DNA of 64,000 nt from Janthinobacterium sp. Marseille (GCF_000013625.1 NC_009659.1:620001-684000); one strand, 5' to 3'. Shown: positions 1-8,926, counted from the first letter of the stretch. The notes: generated by a model not told the origin, from the sequence alone. Translations and numbers: made by a program.

Positions 1-797
1 ACCATGAGTGCCAGTTGCAGGTGCTTCAGGCGTCCGCTTTCCAGGTCGGCCCTGATCATTTCTTCCGGCATTGAGCCCCAGCCCAAACCATTGAGCAGCA
101 GCATATGTTTGGCGCCAAGGTCGCCGAGACGCCAGTCGCGCAGTGCAATCACGCCGAAATTTTGCCCGGCGGTCAGTTGGCTACGGTCCGTCAACACCAG
201 CTGGGTGTGATCGCGTGCGACTTCAGTCGGGATGATGCCTTCCATTTTTCCCAGTGGGTGGTCCGGTGATGCCACCGGCACCATCGTGATGTGGCCGAGT
301 TGCTGGTGCTGGAAGGTATCTGAAAAATCCAGCATCGGACCGGTAATGCCAATCTGGCAGACGCGTTCGCCGACCAGGTGCATCACCGCGCCCAGTGCCT
401 CAATGCGCAGGCGCAAGCCCACCGTCGGGAATTCCTGCTGGAAGGCTTTCAATGCCTGTACCAGGCGGCAATTCGGGAACATCACGTCCACTGCTAGCGA
501 AACTTCGGCTTCCAGCCCTTGCGCCAGGGTCTTGGCGCGCGCCCGCATCGCATCCACTTTCATGCCGACGGTACGTGCATCAGCCAGCAGGGCTTTGCCT
601 GCCTCGGTCAAGGTTGGTTTGCGCTTACTACGGTCGAACAGCTCTACATTCAACTGTGCTTCCAGATTGGCGATGGTGTAACTGACCACCGACTGGGTGC
701 GATGCAGCTCTCGTGCGGCGCGTGAAAAACTGCCGCAATCAATGACGGCGACAAAGACACGCAATTGGTCCAGGGTGGGGAGGCCGGGTTCTCTCAT
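1..797 (-). CDS. LysR-family transcriptional regulator, partial (C-terminus beyond the window edge)
   Basis: This is an open frame from an ATG at 797 running leftward off the window, so about 265 N-terminal residues are visible. The protein begins MREPGLPTLDQLRVFVAVID and continues with a typical LysR winged helix-turn-helix (SFSRAARELHRTQSVVSYTI, roughly residues 22-41), then LFDRS and a linker helix, then the start of the periplasmic-binding-like effector domain. It is a DNA-binding regulator, usually a tetramer, that senses a small molecule. It is transcribed divergently from azoR (972), so control of azoR and of itself is the natural guess; the effector cannot be told. The last 30-40 residues are missing from the window. 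Confidence 0.9.
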   Translation of the reverse strand, partial: MREPGLPTLDQLRVFVAVIDCGSFSRAARELHRTQSVVSYTIANLEAQLNVELFDRSKRKPTLTEAGKALLADARTVGMKVDAMRARAKTLAQGLEAEVSLAVDVMFPNCRLVQALKAFQQEFPTVGLRLRIEALGAVMHLVGERVCQIGITGPMLDFSDTFQHQQLGHITMVPVASPDHPLGKMEGIIPTEVARDHTQLVLTDRSQLTAGQNFGVIALRDWRLGDLGAKHMLLLNGLGWGSMPEEMIRADLESGRLKHLQLALM

Positions 798-812
798 ATC
801 GAAAATATCGAT
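798..812. promoter_or_regulatory. Candidate LysR operator (T-N11-A dyad)
   Basis: ATCGA-AAATA-TCGAT is a perfect 5-5-5 dyad containing the T-N11-A pattern of LysR binding sites. It lies directly against the start codon of the LysR gene (795-797), in the 175-base divergent space shared with azoR. Binding here would block translation or transcription initiation of the regulator, which would fit autorepression. This rests on the dyad alone. Confidence 0.35.
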
Positions 813-971
813 TCTAATCAGTTAAACAATGTGGGTTTTCTTGATGCTAATCCTGTTCTACGATGGTTGCAAGAAATCAGTCATCACTGATTTGGCAAAA
901 AACACGTCGGAAAGCAGCCCGGATATGTGCGCTCACGACTTAACCTGACTAGATAGAAAGCGAGCTTTATC

Positions 972-1586
972 ATGACCAAGATCCTCAACATTAACAGCAG
1001 TGTACGTAACGGCGATTCGATTTCCCGCAAGGCAACTGCCGAATTCATCAGCAAATGGAAAGCCAGGGAGCCAAACGCAGTCGTCGTCGAACGCGACGTT
1101 GCCGCCCAGCCTTTGCCGCATATCGACGGTCAAACCCTGGGTGCTTTCTTCACGCCAGCGGAAAACCGCACTGCAGAACAGGCGCAAATCGCCAAGCTGT
1201 CGGAAACCCTGGTGCAAGAGCTGTTTGATGCAGACGTGATCGTCATCGGCGCTCCAATGTACAATTTCTCCATTACATCGGGTCTGAAAGCCTGGATCGA
1301 CCACGTTGCACGTGCCGGCGTGACTTTTAAATATACGGAACAAGGCCCTGTTGGCCTGTTGACCGGTAAAAAAGTCTATATCTTTACCGCCAGCGGTGGT
1401 GTCTACAGTGAAGGTCCGGCGCAGGTAATGGACTTCAATGGCACCTATTTGCGTGCAGTCCTGGGCTTTATCGGCCTGACCGATGTGACCTTTATTCAGA
1501 GCGAAGGAATCGCGATGGGCGCGGAAGGCGTGCAAAAAGCACAAGCCAAAACCAGTGATGCAATAAACGAATTGCTCGCAGCCTGA
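972..1586 (+). CDS. azoR: FMN-dependent NADH-azoreductase / quinone reductase
   Basis: The 204-residue product matches the AzoR flavodoxin-fold family in length and motifs: N-terminal ILNINSSVR (phosphate/FMN binding), the central APMYNFSITSGLKAWIDHV segment around residues 95-113, and FTASGGVYS around 137. AzoR is a cytosolic FMN homodimer that reduces quinones and azo compounds by two-electron transfer from NADH and protects against electrophile or thiol stress. The ATG at 972 follows a purine-rich stretch (GAAAGCGAG). Divergence from the LysR gene at 1-797 suggests inducible control. The segment ends 85 bases before ribA with no obvious terminator. Confidence 0.93.
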   Translation: MTKILNINSSVRNGDSISRKATAEFISKWKAREPNAVVVERDVAAQPLPHIDGQTLGAFFTPAENRTAEQAQIAKLSETLVQELFDADVIVIGAPMYNFSITSGLKAWIDHVARAGVTFKYTEQGPVGLLTGKKVYIFTASGGVYSEGPAQVMDFNGTYLRAVLGFIGLTDVTFIQSEGIAMGAEGVQKAQAKTSDAINELLAA

Positions 1587-1671
1587 TATCCTTCGTCTTC
1601 TGAGCATTTAATGCGGTAAATGCCGATGGTCGGTATTTACCGCATTTGCTGGTTGATTGAATCCCTTACTC

Positions 1672-2310
1672 ATGAATACAAGTCTCACCCCCAATGCCGC
1701 AATCGAAGCGGCGGTTTCGTCTGAAGTTGAACTGGATTACGCTGCCTCGTGCGAATTGCCGACGCCGTGGGCGACCTTTCGCCTGCACGCCTTTGTTGAA
1801 CCTGCCACCGGCAAGGAACATGTCGCCATTACGCTGGGCGATGTGACCGATGGCGAGCCGGTACTGGCGCGCATCCATTCCGAATGCCTGACCGGCGACG
1901 GCTTGTTCAGCCTGCGTTGCGATTGCGGTCCGCAACTGGAAGCCGCCTTGCAGAAAATTGCCGAAGAGGGGCGGGGTGCCTTGTTTTACCTGCGACAGGA
2001 AGGACGTGGCATCGGCCTTGTCAATAAGATCCGTGCCTACCAGTTGCAGGATGCCGGTGCCGATACGGTGGAAGCGAACGAAGCCCTGGGCTTCAAACCG
2101 GATCAGCGCAATTACAAGCTTTGCCAGCCCATGCTGCGCCACCTGAAGATTTCGACGCTGCGCCTGATGACGAATAATCCGCGCAAGATCAAGGCGATGG
2201 AACAACTCGGCGTCAAAGTGGTGGAACGTGTGCCGCTGGTCATCACGCGTAATCCTTTCAATGAGCGCTATCTGACCACCAAGGCTGCCAAGCTCGGCCA
2301 TTTGTTTTAA
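1672..2310 (+). CDS. ribA: GTP cyclohydrolase II
   Basis: This enzyme catalyses the first committed step of riboflavin synthesis, converting GTP to 2,5-diamino-6-ribosylamino-4-pyrimidinone phosphate, formate and pyrophosphate, in the cytosol. Starting at the ATG at 1672 gives 212 residues; an in-frame TTG at 1657 would add five residues (NPLLM). The zinc ligands are visible as Cys72 (HSECLTGD), Cys83 and Cys85 (LRCDCG), followed by the [16 protein letters not shown] nucleotide-binding segment and LMTNNPRK. It is a monofunctional RibA without a RibB (DHBP synthase) domain. It stands alone between azoR and the transporter operon, with no FMN riboswitch-like structure recognised upstream. Confidence 0.95.
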   Translation: MNTSLTPNAAIEAAVSSEVELDYAASCELPTPWATFRLHAFVEPATGKEHVAITLGDVTDGEPVLARIHSECLTGDGLFSLRCDCGPQLEAALQKIAEEGRGALFYLRQEGRGIGLVNKIRAYQLQDAGADTVEANEALGFKPDQRNYKLCQPMLRHLKISTLRLMTNNPRKIKAMEQLGVKVVERVPLVITRNPFNERYLTTKAAKLGHLF

Positions 2311-2384
2311 GCCGGAATGTCCCGGGTCGCGCCGTTTTAGCGCGGCCGACCACGTGGAATCCGCTAAGCCTTTACAATCATGGC

Positions 2385-3290
2385 ATGGCAGATTCCGCAT
2401 CCCCCGAACGCAAGCAATTCCTTATTGGTCTGACGATCGCGCTACTGGGCGCGATTTTGTTTTCCACCAAGGCAATTGTGGCCAAGCTGATTTATCGCTA
2501 TGGCGTGGATGCCGTCACGCTGATTGCTTTCCGCATGATGTTTTCGCTGCCTTTCTTTATCGCCATCGGCGTATGGAAGGCACGCACCGCCGTCCCGCTG
2601 ACGCGCTCTGAAAAAGGGCAGATCGTCATCCTCGGTTTGCTCGGCTACTATCTTTCCAGTTTCCTCGACTTCCTCGGCCTGCAATACATTTCGGTCGGGC
2701 TGGAACGCCTGATCCTGTTCCTCACGCCATCTTTCGTACTGCTGATTTCCATCTTCGTCATGAAGCGCAAAATTACGCTACTGGAATGGGCGGCGCTGGG
2801 CATTTCCTATCTCGGTACGGTACTGGTATTTGTTCATGACGCCCGCATCGGCGGTTCCAATGTCGCACTCGGCAGCCTGCTGGTATTGGGCAGTGCAATT
2901 TCCTACGCGATTTATCTGCTTGGTTCCGGTGAATTGGTGAAACGTGTTGGTGCCCTGCGCCTGGTGGCATACGCGATGTGTGTTTCCAGCGTCGCCTGTA
3001 TCGTGCAATTCTTTGTTTTGCGGCCGGCTTCAATGTTGCTGCAACCGCTGGCGGTGTATGGCTTGTCGATGATCAATGGATTTTTCTGTACAGTCATGCC
3101 GGTATTCCTGACCATGATTGCCGTTGATCGCATAGGTGCGGCCACTGCTTCGCAGGCGGGCATGATAGGGCCGGTCTCGATTTTATTCCTGGCTGCGCTG
3201 ATACTCGATGAACCGATTACCGGCATACAGCTGGCTGGCACCGCGCTGGTATTGTGCGGTATTTATCTCTTATCTAAAAAACGGGTTTAG
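2385..3290 (+). CDS. EamA/DMT-family membrane transporter
   Basis: This is a 301-residue, almost wholly hydrophobic protein with about ten predicted membrane helices in two EamA repeats: an N-terminal half beginning with GAILFSTKAIVAKLIYRYGV and a C-terminal half ending in LDEPITGIQLAGTALVLCGI. DMT transporters of this kind usually export metabolites such as amino acids, nucleosides or drugs; the substrate cannot be read from sequence. The gene leads a tightly packed rightward group: the SDR gene starts nine bases after its stop, followed by a quinone reductase and a 52-aa peptide. A possible -10-like TTTACAATC lies just upstream of the ATG; no strong ribosome-binding site is visible. Confidence 0.85.
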   Translation: MADSASPERKQFLIGLTIALLGAILFSTKAIVAKLIYRYGVDAVTLIAFRMMFSLPFFIAIGVWKARTAVPLTRSEKGQIVILGLLGYYLSSFLDFLGLQYISVGLERLILFLTPSFVLLISIFVMKRKITLLEWAALGISYLGTVLVFVHDARIGGSNVALGSLLVLGSAISYAIYLLGSGELVKRVGALRLVAYAMCVSSVACIVQFFVLRPASMLLQPLAVYGLSMINGFFCTVMPVFLTMIAVDRIGAATASQAGMIGPVSILFLAALILDEPITGIQLAGTALVLCGIYLLSKKRV

Positions 3291-3299
3291 GGTGTAACA

Positions 3300-4079
3300 A
3301 TGGATCTAGGCATACGAGGAAAATCGGCATTGGTCTGCGGCGCCAGTCGCGGCCTGGGTCGTGGTTGTGCGGAAGCGCTGGCGGCGGAAGGCGTGAATGT
3401 CACGCTGGTCGCGCGTAACCTGGAAGTCTTGCAGGCCAGCGCCACCGAGATACGTGCAGTATCGGACAGCATGATCACCATCGTCGCTTGCGATATCACG
3501 ACCGCCGAAGGGCGCGAACAGGCGCTGGCGGTGTGCCCGCAGCCCGACATACTGGTGACCAATGCGAGCGGCCCGCCTACCGGCGATTTTCGCGACTGGA
3601 GTCGTGACGACTGGATCGCGGCGCTGGATGCCAATATGCTGACGCCGATAGAGCTGATCAAGGCAACAGTCGATGGCATGATGGCGCGTGGTTTCGGCCG
3701 CATCATCAACATTACCTCGAGTGCAGTCAAGGCACCGATAGATAGCCTGGGTTTGTCCAATGGTGCGCGTTCCGGCCTGACCGGTTTTGTTGCCGGCCTG
3801 GCGCGCAAGACAGTTGCGCGCAATGTGACGATCAATAACTTATTGCCGGGACCGTTCGAGACGGATCGCCTGGCGGCAATCTTTTCCGCAGCGGCAGAAG
3901 CCAGCGGTCGCACGGTGGAAGAAGTCAGTGCGGTGCGCCGTGCGGCCAATCCGGCCAAGCGTTTTGGTACGCGCCAGGAATTTGGTGCGACTTGCGCATT
4001 CTTATGCAGTGAACATGCTGGTTACATCAACGGGCAAAATATCCTGCTCGATGGTGGCGGCTATCCCGGCACGTTTTAA
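3300..4079 (+). CDS. SDR-family protein with substituted catalytic Tyr/Lys
   Basis: The 259-residue protein has a classical short-chain dehydrogenase fold: glycine-rich cofactor loop VCGASRGLGRG (12-22), a NAS motif (88-90) in place of NAG, INITSS (136-141), and a C-terminal GQNILLDGGGYPG. The active site is unusual. At the spacing expected for Ser-X12-Tyr-X3-Lys there is Ser140, then Ser153 where Tyr is normal and Arg157 where Lys is normal (LGLSNGARSGL). A known subgroup of beta-ketoacyl-ACP-reductase-like SDRs lacks a perfect catalytic tetrad, and this protein fits there. Its substrate is unknown. It lies between a DMT transporter and a quinone reductase, apparently in one operon. Confidence 0.8.
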   Translation: MDLGIRGKSALVCGASRGLGRGCAEALAAEGVNVTLVARNLEVLQASATEIRAVSDSMITIVACDITTAEGREQALAVCPQPDILVTNASGPPTGDFRDWSRDDWIAALDANMLTPIELIKATVDGMMARGFGRIINITSSAVKAPIDSLGLSNGARSGLTGFVAGLARKTVARNVTINNLLPGPFETDRLAAIFSAAAEASGRTVEEVSAVRRAANPAKRFGTRQEFGATCAFLCSEHAGYINGQNILLDGGGYPGTF

Positions 4080-4113
4080 TTCCATCCACACTTAACCTTA
4101 AAGCGAGTTGCGC

Positions 4114-5088
4114 ATGACAAAAGCGATCAGAATTTCTTCCGTCGGTGGTCCCGAAGTCATGGAATACGTCGAGGTCGACCTGCCTGCACCTGGTCCGGGC
4201 GAAGCCCTGATCTGGCAGCATGCTTGCGGTTTGAATTACATCGATGTGTATTTCCGCATGGGGACTTATCCGCAGCAACTGCCCGCCGGCCTCGGCATGG
4301 AAGGTGCCGGCGTGGTGGAAGCGGTGGGTGCAGGCGTCACGCATATCAGGCCGGGTGACCGCGTCGCTTATGCCGGTCGTCCGCCCGGTGCTTATGCCGA
4401 GGCGCGTGTGCTGCCGGCGGATGTCCTAGTCAAATTGCCGGAAGCGATCAGTTTTGAAACTGCAGCGGCGATGATGTTGCAGGGTTTGACGGTACAGTAT
4501 TTATTCCGTCGCACCTTCCGTTTACAGGGTGGCGAGACCATCCTGTTCCACGCAGCGGCGGGCGGCGTCGGCCTGATCGCTTGCCAATGGGCGCGCGCGC
4601 TTGGCGTGACGATGATAGGTACGGTCGGTTCGGATGAGAAAGCGGAGCTGGCGAAAGCGCACGGCTGCGTTCATACAATTAACTACAACAAGGAAAACTT
4701 CGTTGAACGTGTCAAGGAAATCACCGGCGGCAAGGGTGTGCCGGTAGTCTATGATTCGATCGGCAAGGATACCTTCACCGGCTCCCTCGATTGCCTGTCG
4801 CCACTCGGCATGCTGGTCAGCTTCGGTGGTGCATCCGGGCCGGTGCCGCCATTCAGCCTGAATGAATTGGCGTCGCGCGGTTCACTGTTTGTGACACGGC
4901 CTTCGCTGTTCAACTATATTGCCAAGCGTGATGACCTGGAAACCATGGCGGCCGAGCTATTCGGCATGGTCGAAAGCGGCAAGATCAAGATAGGCATTAA
5001 CCAGCGCTATGCACTCAAGGATGTCGCGCAAGCGCATCGCGACCTGGAATCCCGGAAAACCACAGGCTCCACCATTTTGCTTCCTTAA
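4114..5088 (+). CDS. NADPH:quinone oxidoreductase (zinc-independent MDR family)
   Basis: The product is 324 residues from the ATG at 4114; an upstream TTG at 4108 would add two. It is a medium-chain reductase of the QOR type: an N-terminal GroES-like domain with LNYIDVYFRMGTYP and GMEGAGVVEAVG, then a Rossmann domain with HAAAGGVGLIACQWARALG (about 148-166) and YDSIGKDTF. The structural and catalytic zinc cysteines of alcohol dehydrogenases are absent, as expected for quinone reductases. It reduces quinones with NADPH in the cytosol. The gene follows the SDR gene by 34 bases, and its stop overlaps the ribosome-binding site (AAGGA, 5087-5091) of the next small gene. Confidence 0.9.
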   Translation: MTKAIRISSVGGPEVMEYVEVDLPAPGPGEALIWQHACGLNYIDVYFRMGTYPQQLPAGLGMEGAGVVEAVGAGVTHIRPGDRVAYAGRPPGAYAEARVLPADVLVKLPEAISFETAAAMMLQGLTVQYLFRRTFRLQGGETILFHAAAGGVGLIACQWARALGVTMIGTVGSDEKAELAKAHGCVHTINYNKENFVERVKEITGGKGVPVVYDSIGKDTFTGSLDCLSPLGMLVSFGGASGPVPPFSLNELASRGSLFVTRPSLFNYIAKRDDLETMAAELFGMVESGKIKIGINQRYALKDVAQAHRDLESRKTTGSTILLP

Positions 5089-5098
5089 GGATTTGGCA

Positions 5099-5257
5099 AT
5101 GCAAGAATCAGACAACAATCCAATGCAGCATCCGGAAGAGCAGCCGGCCGGCACGGATGGCAATCCAAAGTTTGGCCGTCTATTAATCGTGCTGGCCTTT
5201 GGCGTATTGATCGTGGTGGGGCTGACCTTCGGCTCGCTGGCGTATTACACATCCTAA
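5099..5257 (+). CDS. 52-aa single-pass membrane peptide of unknown function
   Basis: The product is a short acidic, glutamine-rich N-terminus (MQESDNNPMQHPEEQPAGTD) followed by one membrane helix (LLIVLAFGVLIVVGLTFGS, about 28-46) and a four-residue tail. The start is supported by AAGGA eight bases before the ATG, overlapping the stop of the quinone reductase gene, which suggests translational coupling. It is the last gene of the 2385-5257 group and is followed directly by a strong terminator. The family is not recognised. Real expression is supported by the RBS, the clean hydrophobic segment and the terminator position. Confidence 0.65.
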   Translation: MQESDNNPMQHPEEQPAGTDGNPKFGRLLIVLAFGVLIVVGLTFGSLAYYTS

Positions 5258-5275
5258 GTACTTGTATCTACAAAC

Positions 5276-5307
5276 AAAAATGGCGACTTGATCAAGTCGC
5301 CATTTTT
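5276..5307. terminator. Bidirectional rho-independent terminator
   Basis: AAAAATGGCGACTT-GATC-AAGTCGCCATTTTT is a near-perfect stem of about 14 base pairs with T-runs on both strands. It lies between the convergent 52-aa gene (+) and the DUF4136 lipoprotein gene (-) and can serve both. Confidence 0.9.
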
Positions 5308-5322
5308 TATTGAGCCTAAGCC

Positions 5323-5940
5323 TTACTCCTTGATTTCCAGGTCTATGCGCCTAGGTACGCCATTCTTGCCGGGGAAATCGGTGAAGGCGGCGCGCACCAT
5401 ATACGGCATCGCAAACGCCAGTGAACCGTTGCCACCGCTGCTGTGCACGGTGACATCGTAAAGTTTCTTGCCGTCCTTGATGGTCGTAATCAAGACATTC
5501 AACTGGCGCTGGAAGACTTGATACTGCACTTCACGATATTGGGTGACCGGGCCTGGATACCAGAATGGATCGTAGTAAGGGCCATAGCGCCAACCCGGAC
5601 CGTAGTAAGGGCCGTACCAGTATGGGTCGACGACATAGGGTTGCACGGTGCGGACATCGCGCGAATCGATTTTATAATTCAGCGCGACTTTAAGATTGGC
5701 CGCGGAAGGAGCAGCGGCTTCGGTAAAACCGAGGCGGGTCAGCTCATTCTTGACCAGGCTTTCGTAGCTTTTTTCTTCCAGGTTGTTGTCTTGTCCAGCT
5801 TTACGCTCGAATACATAGCTTTTATTCTGCAAATCTGCCGGCCACTCATGGAAGGCAATCACATCCGTCCTGATGACTGATGCACAGCCACTCAACAGCA
5901 GGCTCGACAATGCGATACCCATCAATAACCAGCGTTTCAT
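5323..5940 (-). CDS. DUF4136-family lipoprotein
   Basis: The 205-residue protein begins with a lipoprotein signal (MKRWLLMGIALSSLLLSGC; lipobox LSGC, acylated Cys19), so it is probably anchored in a membrane facing the periplasm. The rest resembles DUF4136: SYVFERKAGQDNN, a ...LKVALNYKID strand, and a C-terminal FPGKNGVPRRIDLEI. Between about residues 120 and 150 there is a striking Tyr/Pro/Gly/Trp-rich stretch with repeated GPYY and YDPFWYPGP-like units. Function is unknown for the family. The gene is monocistronic, ends at the shared terminator 5276-5307, and is divergent from pepN. Confidence 0.8.
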   Translation of the reverse strand: MKRWLLMGIALSSLLLSGCASVIRTDVIAFHEWPADLQNKSYVFERKAGQDNNLEEKSYESLVKNELTRLGFTEAAAPSAANLKVALNYKIDSRDVRTVQPYVVDPYWYGPYYGPGWRYGPYYDPFWYPGPVTQYREVQYQVFQRQLNVLITTIKDGKKLYDVTVHSSGGNGSLAFAMPYMVRAAFTDFPGKNGVPRRIDLEIKE

Positions 5941-6037
5941 TTTTTATTCTCCTTAAGCAGATACGTATAGCATAGCGATAATGGGCAAAACAGCCGTTAC
6001 ATTTTGTAACCAGGCAATGCTTCTTATGCGCAATACA

Positions 6038-6053
6038 GATAATGATTGTTATC
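6038..6053. promoter_or_regulatory. Possible Fur-like dyad (weak)
   Basis: GATAATGATTGTTATC contains the inverted pair GATAA/TTATC, and its first nine bases equal the left half of the Fur consensus; the right half matches poorly. It sits in the 241-base space between the lipoprotein gene (-) and pepN (+). Iron control of either gene is only a possibility. Confidence 0.2.
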
Positions 6054-6181
6054 CATAATTGAATTCGGCGTACGGCTGGGCATTTTTTGCCCTGCGCTTA
6101 CACTCAGACAAGCAGATTCCATTTTCAATCCCATGATTGGTAAAATGGTATTTTGCTTTACTCCCACCTATACCGACTCCT

Positions 6182-8836
6182 ATGCGCACCGACACTTCTC
6201 CCGCGATTTATCGCAAAGACTACACACCACCAAGCTATTGGGTTCGTACCGTCGAGATGGGTTTCGATCTCGATCCGTCGGCGACCCGTGTCGCAACCCG
6301 CATGACACTTGCGCGCAATCCTGCAAGTGCGGAGCAGGCGGTAGTGCTGCATGGCGAAGAGCTGGAACTGGTGCAAATCCGCCTGAACGGAAAAAACCTG
6401 GGCAAGCGCGATTACAAACTGGTGGATGGCTTGCTGCGCATCCCGACCAAGGCAGAAGAAATCACGCTGGAGATAGAGACGCTGATCCGGCCGGACAAAA
6501 ATACCTCGCTGATGGGTTTGTACGTCTCCAACGGCAATTTCTTCACGCAATGCGAAGCGGAAGGCTTCCGCAAAATCACTTACTTCCCTGATCGTCCTGA
6601 CGTGATGGCGCAATACACCGTCATGCTGCGCGGGGACAAAAAGAAATATCCGGTCTTGCTGTCGAATGGCAACCTGATCGAACAGGGTGACCTTGGTGAC
6701 GGCCGTCACTACGCCTTGTGGGAAGATCCGTTCAAGAAACCGTCCTATTTGTTCGCGCTGGTGGCCGGTCAACTGGTTTGCCAGGAACAGACCGAAAAAC
6801 TTAAATCCGGGCGGGAAGCGCTGCTGCAGGTCTGGGTGGAAGAAGGCAATCTGGACAAGACCCAGCATGCGATGGATTCGCTGGTAAACAGTATCCACTG
6901 GGACGAAGAACGCTACGGCCTGGAACTGGACCTGGATCGTTTCATGATCGTCGCGGTTGGCGATTTCAATATGGGTGCGATGGAAAACAAGGGTTTGAAT
7001 ATATTCAATACCAAGTTCGTGCTGGCCAATCCGCGCATCGCTACCGATACCGATTACGCGAATATCGAAGCGGTGGTCGGTCATGAATACTTCCATAACT
7101 GGACCGGCAACCGCGTGACTTGCCGCGACTGGTTCCAGCTATCGCTGAAAGAAGGCTTGACCGTATTTCGCGATCAGGAATTTTCCGCCGACATGATAGG
7201 CACCGACAGCGGTCGTGCGGTCAAGCGTATCGATGACGTGCGTGTACTGCGCCAGGCGCAGTTCCCGGAAGATGCAGGCCCGATGGCGCATCCGGTGCGT
7301 CCTGATTCTTTCGTTGAAATCAGTAACTTCTATACGGTCACTATTTATGAGAAGGGCGCAGAAGTCGTGCGCATGTATCAAACCTTGCTCGGCCGCGACG
7401 GCTTCCGCAAAGGGATGGACCTGTATTTTGAGCGCCATGATGGCCGTGCCGTTGAGTGCGATGACTTCCGTGCCGCGATGATGGATGCGAATGGCCGCGA
7501 CCTGACGCAATTCGAGCGTTGGTACAGCCAGGCCGGTACGCCGCGCGTAAAGGTCACGACTTCTTACGACGCCGACCAACAGACTTACGACATCACGCTG
7601 GCACAATCCTGCCCGCCAACCCCGGGCCAGGCCAAGAAACAGCCTTTCCATATTCCGGTCGCGATTGGTTTGCTGGATGGCAAAGGCCGGGATATGCCTT
7701 TGTCCCTGAAAGGACATGGCGGCCAGCCAACCACGCTGGTGCTGGAATTGACCGCGACCCAGCAAACCTTCCACTTCACAAATGTGACGGAACAGCCGGT
7801 GCCATCCCTGTTGCGCAATTTCTCTGCGCCGGTGGTGCTGGAATATGACTACAGCGACGCTGACCTGGCTTTCCTGATGGCGCATGACAGCGATGCTTTC
7901 AATCGCTGGGAAGCCGGTCAACGCCTGGCAACACGTCGTTTGCTGGCCCTGACGGAAACAGCGCAGAAGGCAGGCAGCACGCTGAGTGTCGATGTGGCGC
8001 TGGGCGACAGCCTGCGCGCCAGCCTGAACGACGCGACGCTGGATCCGGCTTTCCGTGACACCGTATTGACCTTGCCGGCAGAAACCGTGATTGCCGAGCA
8101 AATGGAAGTGATCGATCCGCAAGCCATCCATACCGCGCGTCGTTTCCTGCGCCTGTCGCTGGCAAAAGACCTGCGTAAAGATTTCAGCCGCGTCTATGCA
8201 GCGAACCAGACTGATGGTCCATACAGCCCGGACGCCGCTTCGTCCGGCAAGCGCGCACTGAAAAACCTCGCGCTGTCCTATCTGGCGGAGCTCGACGATG
8301 CCGACGCGCACGCCTTGGCGCAAGCGCAATACGACGCGGCGAACAATATGACGGATAGAATGGCGGCTTTGGCAGCCTTGGCAAATAGCCAGGCGCCGGG
8401 ACGTGCGGCAGCCCTGGCCAAGTTCTACAGTGATTTCGAACAGGAACCGCTGGTCATCGATAAATGGTTCAGCCTGCAGGCGATGGCGCGCACCACGGAT
8501 GTGGCGGCAGTACGTACCCTGATGAAGCATCCTGCATTCTCGATCAAGAATCCGAATCGGGCGCGCAGCCTGATCTTCAGCTTCTGCAATGGCAATCCAT
8601 CGCGCTTCCATGCGGCAGATGGCAGCGGCTATGCATTCTGGGCGGAACAAGTGATAGCACTTGATGCGATCAATCCGCAAGTCGCGGCCCGCCTGGCACG
8701 CAGCCTGGATCGCTGGCGCAAATACGCACCTGCCCTGCAGGAAAAAATGCGCGCAGCACTGCAACAGGTTGCGGATACAGCCAAGTTGTCGAAAGACACG
8801 CGTGAAGTGGTAGGCAAGTCGCTGGCCGCCAACTGA
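6182..8836 (+). CDS. pepN: Aminopeptidase N (M1 family)
   Basis: The product is 884 residues from the ATG at 6182, the usual length of gammaproteobacterial-type PepN; an upstream in-frame start at 6137 would add a poorly conserved tail. It is a cytosolic zinc aminopeptidase that removes N-terminal residues from peptides. Visible motifs are GAMEN (265-269, substrate amino-group binding), the zinc site HEYFH (301-305) with the third ligand Glu324 (HEXXH-X18-E), and a Tyr in SNFYTVTIYEKGAEVVRM that stabilises the transition state. The C-terminal half is the helical DUF3458 type. It is followed 90 bases later by fbp on the same strand. Confidence 0.97.
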   Translation: MRTDTSPAIYRKDYTPPSYWVRTVEMGFDLDPSATRVATRMTLARNPASAEQAVVLHGEELELVQIRLNGKNLGKRDYKLVDGLLRIPTKAEEITLEIETLIRPDKNTSLMGLYVSNGNFFTQCEAEGFRKITYFPDRPDVMAQYTVMLRGDKKKYPVLLSNGNLIEQGDLGDGRHYALWEDPFKKPSYLFALVAGQLVCQEQTEKLKSGREALLQVWVEEGNLDKTQHAMDSLVNSIHWDEERYGLELDLDRFMIVAVGDFNMGAMENKGLNIFNTKFVLANPRIATDTDYANIEAVVGHEYFHNWTGNRVTCRDWFQLSLKEGLTVFRDQEFSADMIGTDSGRAVKRIDDVRVLRQAQFPEDAGPMAHPVRPDSFVEISNFYTVTIYEKGAEVVRMYQTLLGRDGFRKGMDLYFERHDGRAVECDDFRAAMMDANGRDLTQFERWYSQAGTPRVKVTTSYDADQQTYDITLAQSCPPTPGQAKKQPFHIPVAIGLLDGKGRDMPLSLKGHGGQPTTLVLELTATQQTFHFTNVTEQPVPSLLRNFSAPVVLEYDYSDADLAFLMAHDSDAFNRWEAGQRLATRRLLALTETAQKAGSTLSVDVALGDSLRASLNDATLDPAFRDTVLTLPAETVIAEQMEVIDPQAIHTARRFLRLSLAKDLRKDFSRVYAANQTDGPYSPDAASSGKRALKNLALSYLAELDDADAHALAQAQYDAANNMTDRMAALAALANSQAPGRAAALAKFYSDFEQEPLVIDKWFSLQAMARTTDVAAVRTLMKHPAFSIKNPNRARSLIFSFCNGNPSRFHAADGSGYAFWAEQVIALDAINPQVAARLARSLDRWRKYAPALQEKMRAALQQVADTAKLSKDTREVVGKSLAAN

Positions 8837-8926
8837 CCGATAATAGAGCGCTATATATATAAAGCTTGCTGGTTTGGCATGACAGAGCCGGCAATTACAG
8901 AATTAACCAAAGAGTAAAAGGACCAC

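Noticed and set aside
7139..8764. 541-codon open frame antisense to pepN
   Set aside because: Same reason: it mirrors pepN codons, has no ribosome-binding site and no recognisable family.
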